Below are positions 15,575 through 19,698 of a DNA stretch of 19,698 nt, piece after piece. Within the stretch, counting starts at the first letter, position 1; each line of letters opens with the position of its first letter. The translations under genes were made by a program, and so were the position numbers. The notes below the pieces were generated by a model that worked only from the letters and a program-made list of their open reading frames with translations, made no database searches and was not told the DNA's origin. Source of the stretch: Pseudolysinimonas_A sp039912695 (GTDB lineage Bacteria > Actinomycetota > Actinomycetes > Actinomycetales > Microbacteriaceae); NCBI RefSeq assembly GCF_039912695.1, contig NZ_JBDSPJ010000001.1, positions 1-19,698 on the forward strand. Direction: 5' to 3'.

Positions 15575-15630
15575 CCTCACTCCGCCCCGCCCCGCCCCGC
15601 CTCACTCCGCCCCACTCCGCCCCACTCCAC
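15575..15630. repeat. C-rich tandem repeat (10-bp CACTCCGCCC-type units and CCCCG units)
   Basis: Directly after the membrane-protein stop lies a block with almost no G outside CCG steps. CACTCCGCCC or a close variant occurs at 15578, 15603, 15613 and 15623, the last three at an exact 10-base period, and three CCCC runs separated by single G lie at 15585-15598. The minus strand therefore has many G4 runs and could form a G-quadruplex. It is noncoding on both strands as far as I can tell. Confidence 0.85.
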
Positions 15631-15632
15631 GT

Positions 15633-15682
15633 TTTGCGTCCCATTCGGCAGATTCTTGTGCGCAATCCGACGCAAATCGGAT
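15633..15682. other. Nested inverted repeats before the AbiEi-like gene
   Basis: TTTGCGTC (15633-15640) is the exact reverse complement of GACGCAAA (15669-15676), 28 bases apart. ATCCGA-CGCAAA-TCGGAT (15665-15682) is a perfect 6-bp inverted repeat overlapping it. These could be mutually exclusive hairpins ending the upstream transcript, or operator half-sites. The remaining bases to 15790 show no clear promoter. Confidence 0.4.
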
Positions 15683-15790
15683 GAACGCGTGAAGACGTAG
15701 CCCGTCCTCCCCAGGGGCGTTGTTCGCGATGCTGCCCGAGCCGATCGGTGTGCGAACGCGGCCTCGCGCGCTGACCTGAACCATCGGGGG

Positions 15791-16729
15791 ATGCACGATT
15801 CCCTCATCCTGTCCCGACGACTGCGCGTCGAAGGCGACTCGACGCTGGGACTCGAACGCGGAGCGCGCAGCGGCGTGTTCGTCCGCGTTCGCCCGGGTGC
15901 CTATCTGCCGACTCGGGAGTGGGAGGCGATGGACGACCGCACCCGACACCGGGTGTCAATGGATGCTTTCGCGATGACGTCGGCTCGACGTGTCGTCTTC
16001 GCGGTCGAGTCGGCTGCCGCCCTACACGGCATCCCGATTGTCGGAGGGTGGCCAGCGCATCCCCGGGTGGTCAGCGAAGCCGACTACTCGCGCCGTACCC
16101 GGGTCGGAGTCGAGGCCCGATGGCGACCCGTTTCCGACATGGAGGTCGTCTCGATCGGCGGGATGCGGGCGACCTCCCTCGCGCGCACCGCACTCGATAT
16201 CGCAGCCGAGCGGGATCTCGTCGCTGGCGTCGTCGCGCTCGACCACGTCATCCATTCGGGTGCTGTACACCTCGTCGACCTGCACGCCTATGTCGATTCC
16301 GCCCGACCGTTCCCCGGGGTGCGCAAGGTCATTGCGGCGCTGGCGCTGGCGACCGGCACGGCCGAGACACCGCTCGAGTCCCTCAGTGTGGTGAGGTTTG
16401 CGCAGCTCGGCTTCGATCCCCCCACGCAACAGCGCGAGTTCGTCGTCGATGGTCAGCGGTATCGAGCCGACTTCTCCTGGGAGGAGGCTGGCGTGATCGG
16501 GGAAGCAGACGGGCGCGAGAAGTACCTGGCCGGCCCCGACGTGCTGTGGAAGGAGAAGCAGCGCGAGGATGCTTTGCGCTCCGTGACGCGTGGCTTCGCG
16601 CGGTGGGGTTGGGACCAGGCGTGGGCCGGGGCGCCGATGGCGGTACGACTCGAGCGCGCTGGGCTGCGCCGCAATCCACGAATTGCGTCACGTTACGCGT
16701 TTCGCCCTCCCGCAATCCGCGGGACCTGA
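15791..16729 (+). CDS. AbiEi-like antitoxin-domain / DUF559 nuclease-fold protein (orphan)
   Basis: The protein is 312 aa. The N-terminal part (about 25-95; GARSGVFVRVRPGAYLPTREW, VFAVESAAALHGIPIVG) matches the winged-helix module found in AbiEi-type antitoxins and very common in Actinobacteria. The C-terminal part (about 205-300) has a PD-(D/E)XK, DUF559-like pattern: D227 in YRADFSW, E238 and D240 in GEADGREKY, K244, then KEKQREDALR and a W-rich segment. This resembles very-short-patch-repair-like endonucleases, but activity is unproven. No AbiEii-type toxin gene lies beside it, so the toxin-antitoxin label should not be taken literally. The ATG at 15791 is immediately preceded by GGGGG, too close to serve as a normal ribosome binding site; translation may be leaderless. 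Confidence 0.75.
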   Translation: MHDSLILSRRLRVEGDSTLGLERGARSGVFVRVRPGAYLPTREWEAMDDRTRHRVSMDAFAMTSARRVVFAVESAAALHGIPIVGGWPAHPRVVSEADYSRRTRVGVEARWRPVSDMEVVSIGGMRATSLARTALDIAAERDLVAGVVALDHVIHSGAVHLVDLHAYVDSARPFPGVRKVIAALALATGTAETPLESLSVVRFAQLGFDPPTQQREFVVDGQRYRADFSWEEAGVIGEADGREKYLAGPDVLWKEKQREDALRSVTRGFARWGWDQAWAGAPMAVRLERAGLRRNPRIASRYAFRPPAIRGT

Positions 16730-16818
16730 CGTAAAACGCGGAATCACGCACACGCACGCGGGAGCGCACGCTCACGAGGGGGGTGGCGGCGAGGCGACGG
16801 GGACGGAAACAGGGGCGA

Positions 16819-16850
16819 CACGCCCGGGTTGCACGACATCCCCGGGTGTG
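16819..16850 (+). terminator. Candidate terminator hairpin after the AbiEi-like gene
   Basis: CACGCCCGGG (16819-16828) pairs with CCCGGGTGTG (16841-16850) over 10 bp including one G-U, with a 12-base loop. It lies about 90 bases after the stop at 16729 and before the S10 promoter region. There is no T-tract. Confidence 0.5.
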
Positions 16851-16924
16851 GCAGACTCATGTGGTTCAACATCCTGCGCGCGCAAGCGCTGCGGGTCACC
16901 GTTCTGGCAGTGCACAATCCTCGA

Positions 16925-16953
16925 TTGGGCCGCGAACGGCAGAACACTACAAA
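16925..16953 (+). promoter_or_regulatory. Probable rpsJ (S10 operon) promoter
   Basis: TTGGGC (16925-16930) and TACAAA (16948-16953) are separated by exactly 17 bases and resemble -35 and -10 boxes of a housekeeping promoter. Transcription from about 16960 would give a leader of roughly 150 bases before rpsJ. A second -35-like TTGACA at 17007-17012 has only a poor -10 partner (AAGCCT, 17031-17036). Confidence 0.55.
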
Positions 16954-16977
16954 GCTTCAACTCGAATCCTTCCTTTT

Positions 16978-16995
16978 CTGCGCGCTCGCGCGCAG
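16978..16995 (+). ncRNA. Hairpin in the S10 operon leader
   Basis: CTGCGCG-CTCG-CGCGCAG is a perfect 7-bp stem with a tetraloop, close to the predicted 5' end of the rpsJ leader. S10 operon leaders are autoregulated by L4 in gamma-proteobacteria; whether this hairpin has any such role is unknown. Confidence 0.4.
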
Positions 16996-17107
16996 TGCAA
17001 GACGGATTGACAGAAGAACAGCGGTGCGCGAAGCCTTTCGGAGAAATCTGAGGGGGGTTCGCGGGTGCGGGTCGCAAGATCCGCATGTACAGGAGAGAGA
17101 GAAACGC

Positions 17108-17416
17108 ATGGCGGCCCAGAAGATCCGCATCCGGCTGAAGTCGTACGACCACGCTGGTCTCGACGCCTCGGCGCGCAAGATCGTCGATGCGGTGCAGCGC
17201 GCAGGCGCCACCGTCGTCGGCCCCGTGCCGCTCCCCACGGAGAAGAACGTGATCGTCGTGATCCGTTCCCCTCACAAGTACAAAGACTCCCGCGAGCAGT
17301 TTGAGAAGCGCACCCACAAGCGTCTCATCGACATCATCGACCCGACCCCGAAGGTCGTCGACTCGCTCATGCGTCTCGACCTGCCTGCCGACGTCAACCT
17401 CGAGATCAAGGCCTAG
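17108..17416 (+). CDS. rpsJ: 30S ribosomal protein S10 (uS10)
   Basis: The 102-aa protein begins MAAQKIRIRLKSYDH and has the full family pattern (LDASARKIVDAVQRAGATVVGPVPLPT, PHKYKDSREQFEKRTHKRLIDI). S10 sits in the head of the 30S subunit and, as NusE, also takes part in antitermination with NusB. The frame continues upstream to 16829, but the ATG at 17108 gives the standard length and has AGGAGAG at 17091-17097. It is the first gene of the S10 operon; rplC follows after 8 bases. Confidence 0.99.
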   Translation: MAAQKIRIRLKSYDHAGLDASARKIVDAVQRAGATVVGPVPLPTEKNVIVVIRSPHKYKDSREQFEKRTHKRLIDIIDPTPKVVDSLMRLDLPADVNLEIKA

Positions 17417-17424
17417 GAACACCC

Positions 17425-18075
17425 ATGTCTGCAACCACGACGACCAAGGGACTGCTGGGCACCAAGCTCGGCATGACCCAGGTCTGGGACGAGAACAACA
17501 AGCTCGTACCCGTCACCGTCGTTTCGATCTCTCCGAACGTCGTGACTCAGGTCCGCAACGTCGAGAAAGACGGCTACGCGGCAGTCCAGATCGCCTACGG
17601 CGCGATCGACCCGCGCAAGGTCAACAAGCCGGCGACCGGGCATTTCGAGAAGGCCGGCGTTACGCCGCGTCGTCACCTCACCGAGGTGCGCACTCCTGAC
17701 GCCGACTCGTACGAACTCGGCCAGGAGCTGACCGTCGAGATCTTCACCCCCGGCCAGCTTGTCGACGTCGTCGGCACCAGCAAGGGCAAGGGCTTCGCCG
17801 GCGTTATGAAGCGCCACAACTTCAAGGGCGTTTCGTCGTCGCACGGTTCGCACCGCAACCACCGCAAGCCCGGCTCGATCGGCGCCTCGTCGACTCCGAG
17901 CCGCGTGTTCAAGGGGATGCGCATGGCCGGCCGGATGGGTGGCGAACGCGTCACTGTCCAGGGCCTCAAGGTGCACTCGGTCGACCTCGAGAAGGGCCTC
18001 ATCCTGGTCAAGGGTGCTGTTCCCGGCGCCCGCGGCCGCATCGTTTTCGTCCGCAACGCGGTGAAGGGCAACTGA
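17425..18075 (+). CDS. rplC: 50S ribosomal protein L3 (uL3)
   Basis: The 216-aa protein has an N-terminal GTKLGMTQVWDENNKLVPVTV, an actinobacterial-type middle (TPDADSYELGQELTVEIFTPGQ) and the L3 signature region (FKGVSSSHGSHRNHRKPGS, then GMRMAGRMGGERVTVQ). L3 is an early-assembly 23S rRNA-binding protein whose long loop reaches the peptidyl transferase centre. By my alignment the position of the methylated Gln of E. coli L3 (Q150, in GSIGQ) reads Ala here (GSIGASS), so PrmB-type methylation is not expected. The ATG at 17425 lies 8 bases after rpsJ with GGAA just upstream. Confidence 0.99.
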   Translation: MSATTTTKGLLGTKLGMTQVWDENNKLVPVTVVSISPNVVTQVRNVEKDGYAAVQIAYGAIDPRKVNKPATGHFEKAGVTPRRHLTEVRTPDADSYELGQELTVEIFTPGQLVDVVGTSKGKGFAGVMKRHNFKGVSSSHGSHRNHRKPGSIGASSTPSRVFKGMRMAGRMGGERVTVQGLKVHSVDLEKGLILVKGAVPGARGRIVFVRNAVKGN

Positions 18076-18077
18076 TC

Positions 18078-18776
18078 ATGGCCGAGACCAGTAGGCAGAG
18101 CCTCGATGGCCGCACCCTTGAGGTGCTCGACGCCAAGGGCGCAAAGTCCGGCACTGTCGAGCTCCCCGCGAGTGTGTTCGACGTTCAGACGAACGTTCCG
18201 CTCATCCACCAGGTGGTGACCGCGCAACTCGCGGCCGCTCGCCAGGGCACGCACAAGACCAAGGGTCGCGGCGAAGTTTCTGGTTCCGGCAGCAAGCCCT
18301 TCAAGCAGAAGGGCACCGGCCGCGCTCGCCAGGGCTCGATCCGGATGCCGCAGCACCGCGGCGGTGGCATTGTGCACGGACCGGTTCCGCGCGACTACTC
18401 GCAGCGCACCCCCAAGAAGATGATCGCCGCAGCGCTGCTCGGGGTTCTGTCTGACCGGGCCCGCGGTGAGCGTTTGCACATCGTCGAAGGCTTCGGCACC
18501 AACGGTGGCGCTCCGTCAACGAAGACTGCTGTCGAATTGCTCGCCCTCATCAACGGCGGCTACGGCGTGACCCGCAAGGTGCTCATCGTTCTCGAGCGCG
18601 GCGACGACGCGGCTCAGAAGAGCGTGCGCAACCTCAAGGACCTGCACGTTCTGTTCGCCGACCAACTCAACGCCTACGACGTCGTCGTCTCTGACGACAT
18701 CGTCTTCACCAAGGCGGCCTACGACTCCTTTGTCGCGGCAAAGACCGGCACGACCAAGAAGGAGGCTGGCGAATGA
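18078..18776 (+). CDS. rplD: 50S ribosomal protein L4 (uL4)
   Basis: The 232-aa protein begins MAETSRQSLDGRTLEVLD and carries the basic extended loop that lines the peptide exit tunnel (about 55-95: GTHKTKGRGEVSGSGSKPF, KQKGTGRARQGS, RMPQHRGGGIVHGP). The Rossmann-like C-terminal half is complete. Its start lies 2 bases after the rplC stop and its ribosome binding site (AAGGG) lies within rplC, which suggests translational coupling. In enterobacteria L4 represses its own operon; that is not shown for this lineage. Confidence 0.99.
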   Translation: MAETSRQSLDGRTLEVLDAKGAKSGTVELPASVFDVQTNVPLIHQVVTAQLAAARQGTHKTKGRGEVSGSGSKPFKQKGTGRARQGSIRMPQHRGGGIVHGPVPRDYSQRTPKKMIAAALLGVLSDRARGERLHIVEGFGTNGGAPSTKTAVELLALINGGYGVTRKVLIVLERGDDAAQKSVRNLKDLHVLFADQLNAYDVVVSDDIVFTKAAYDSFVAAKTGTTKKEAGE

Positions 18777-19072
18777 GCGGCTTCGGCAAGGACCCGCGCG
18801 ACATCATCCTCGCGCCGGTCGTGAGCGAGAAGAGCTACGGGCTCATCGACGACGGAAAGTACACCTTCGTCGTTGACCCGCGGTCGAACAAGACCGAGAT
18901 CAAGCTCGCCATCGAGAAGATCTTTGGCGTCAAGGTCGGAAGCGTGAACACGCTCAACCGCACCGGCAAGACGCGCCGTACCCGTTTCGGCGCTGGCAAG
19001 CGCAAGGACACCAAGCGCGCCATCGTCACCCTCAAGTCCGGCTCGATCGACATCTTCACGGCTGTCGGCTAG
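18773..19072 (+). CDS. rplW: 50S ribosomal protein L23 (uL23)
   Basis: The 99-aa protein contains DIILAPVVSEKSYGLID, FVVDPRSNKTEIKLAIEKIF and GKTRRTRFGAGKRKDTKRA, which are the standard L23 core. L23 lies at the tunnel exit and docks trigger factor and SRP. The ATG overlaps the rplD stop (ATGA at 18773-18776), and an AAGGAGG ribosome binding site sits inside rplD, so the two are translationally coupled. Confidence 0.99.
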   Translation: MSGFGKDPRDIILAPVVSEKSYGLIDDGKYTFVVDPRSNKTEIKLAIEKIFGVKVGSVNTLNRTGKTRRTRFGAGKRKDTKRAIVTLKSGSIDIFTAVG

Positions 19073-19089
19073 GGCACAGGAGAACAACC

Positions 19090-19698
19090 ATGGCCATTCG
19101 CAAATACAAGCCCACGACCCCCGGTCGCCGTGGCTCGAGCGTCGCAGACTTCGCTGAGATCACCCGATCGACGCCGGAGAAGTCGCTGCTCAAGCCGCTG
19201 CCCAAAACCGGTGGTCGCAACAACGCTGGTCGGATCACGACGCGCCACATCGGCGGCGGTCACAAGCGCCAGTACCGAATCATCGACTTCAAGCGCAACG
19301 ACAAAGACGGCGTCGACGCCAAGGTCGCTCACATCGAGTACGACCCGAACCGCACCGCGCGCATTGCGCTGCTGCACTTCGTTGACGGCTCCAAGCGCTA
19401 CATCATCGCTCCGGACAAGCTCAAGCAGGGGGACGTCGTCGAGTCGGGCGCGTCCGCCGATATCAAGCCAGGCAACAGCTTGCCGCTACGCAACATCCCC
19501 GTGGGTACGGTTATCCACGCGATCGAGCTCCGCCCTGGCGGCGGCTCCAAGATCGCGCGGTCGGCCGGCGCCAAAGTGCAGCTGGTGGCCAAGGATGGTC
19601 CGTACGCCCAGCTTCGTATGCCGTCCGGCGAGATCCGCAACGTTGATCTGCGCTGTCGCGCAACGATCGGCGAGGTGGGCAATGCCGAACAGAGAAAC
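19090..19698 (+). CDS. rplB: 50S ribosomal protein L2 (uL2), 5' part (runs off window)
   Basis: The first 203 codons of L2 are present; the full protein is usually about 277 aa. It starts MAIRKYKPTTPGRRGSS and includes GGRNNAGRITTRHIGGGHK, YRIIDFKRNDKDGV, AHIEYDPNRTARIALL, GTVIHAIELRPGGGSKIARSAGA and the RMPSGEIRNV segment. The C-terminal region near the peptidyl transferase centre, with its functionally important His, lies beyond the window. CAGGAG at 19077-19082 precedes the ATG at 19090. It continues the S10 operon, 17 bases after rplW. Confidence 0.99.
   Translation, partial: MAIRKYKPTTPGRRGSSVADFAEITRSTPEKSLLKPLPKTGGRNNAGRITTRHIGGGHKRQYRIIDFKRNDKDGVDAKVAHIEYDPNRTARIALLHFVDGSKRYIIAPDKLKQGDVVESGASADIKPGNSLPLRNIPVGTVIHAIELRPGGGSKIARSAGAKVQLVAKDGPYAQLRMPSGEIRNVDLRCRATIGEVGNAEQRN

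Noticed and set aside
15791..16729. A type IV (AbiE) toxin-antitoxin locus.
   Set aside because: Only the AbiEi-like module is present; no nucleotidyltransferase toxin gene lies on either side.
16829..17107. N-terminal extension of rpsJ to an ATG at 16829.
   Set aside because: S10 is complete from 17108 at its standard length with a good ribosome binding site; the extension covers the promoter and leader.
1..19698. CRISPR array, insertion sequence, integrase, tRNA or attachment site at the borders of the accessory region.
   Set aside because: No regularly spaced repeats, transposase or integrase motifs, tRNA cloverleaf or flanking direct repeats were seen by eye; short attachment sites could be missed.

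Overview
The window is high-GC DNA from an actinobacterium. A Microbacteriaceae-like member of the Micrococcales is the best guess, from the protein style and the LAxTG-type wall-sorting signals, but this placement is inference. It opens with the last 91 codons of tuf (EF-Tu) and closes with the start of the S10 ribosomal operon (rpsJ-rplC-rplD-rplW-rplB, the last truncated by the window edge). tuf and rpsJ are conserved anchors of the str/S10 region. Between them lie about 16.8 kb of nine non-ribosomal genes, which I read as an accessory region inserted at this junction.

Layout: tuf ends in a perfect 15-bp stem terminator. Then come three plus-strand secreted proteins: a seven-repeat Asp-box beta-propeller with an FnIII domain and a LAATG anchor (400-1848), a 101-aa small secreted protein with two cysteines (1957-2262), and a 1331-aa protein with six DUF11 repeats and a LANTG anchor (2428-6423). 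Next is a housekeeping-like insert: a DUF2071/YqjF-type protein on the minus strand (6398-7153), a divergent MFS transporter (7206-8420), and a convergent MalT/LAL-type LuxR regulator on the minus strand (8429-11023). Divergent from the regulator, across a 336-bp control region, is a second DUF11-type surface protein with an LGMTG anchor (11360-14680), closed by another perfect 15-bp stem terminator. Then follow a two-gene unit (LEA-like 80-aa protein and a four-helix membrane protein), a C-rich tandem repeat, an orphan AbiEi-like/DUF559 nuclease-fold protein, and the S10 leader.

How the parts may fit: three proteins carry signal peptides plus C-terminal LxxTG-hydrophobic-basic tails of the kind used by class E sortases, so the region looks like a cell-surface display locus. 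The LAL regulator is well placed to control at least the divergent DUF11 adhesin: its intergenic region carries a 9-mer (TAACCCGAG) in both orientations plus two related copies. A looser shared element (TGACCCCC..CAGGGG..GCCTCGG..TAAC) lies upstream of both the 101-aa gene and the second adhesin. In the 1331-aa protein each of the six repeats has a Lys and an Asn about 100 residues apart and ends in a Cys pair. This suggests mechanically stapled domains, by isopeptide bonds and disulfides. No sortase, pilin polymerase, mobile element, CRISPR array or tRNA is visible in the window.
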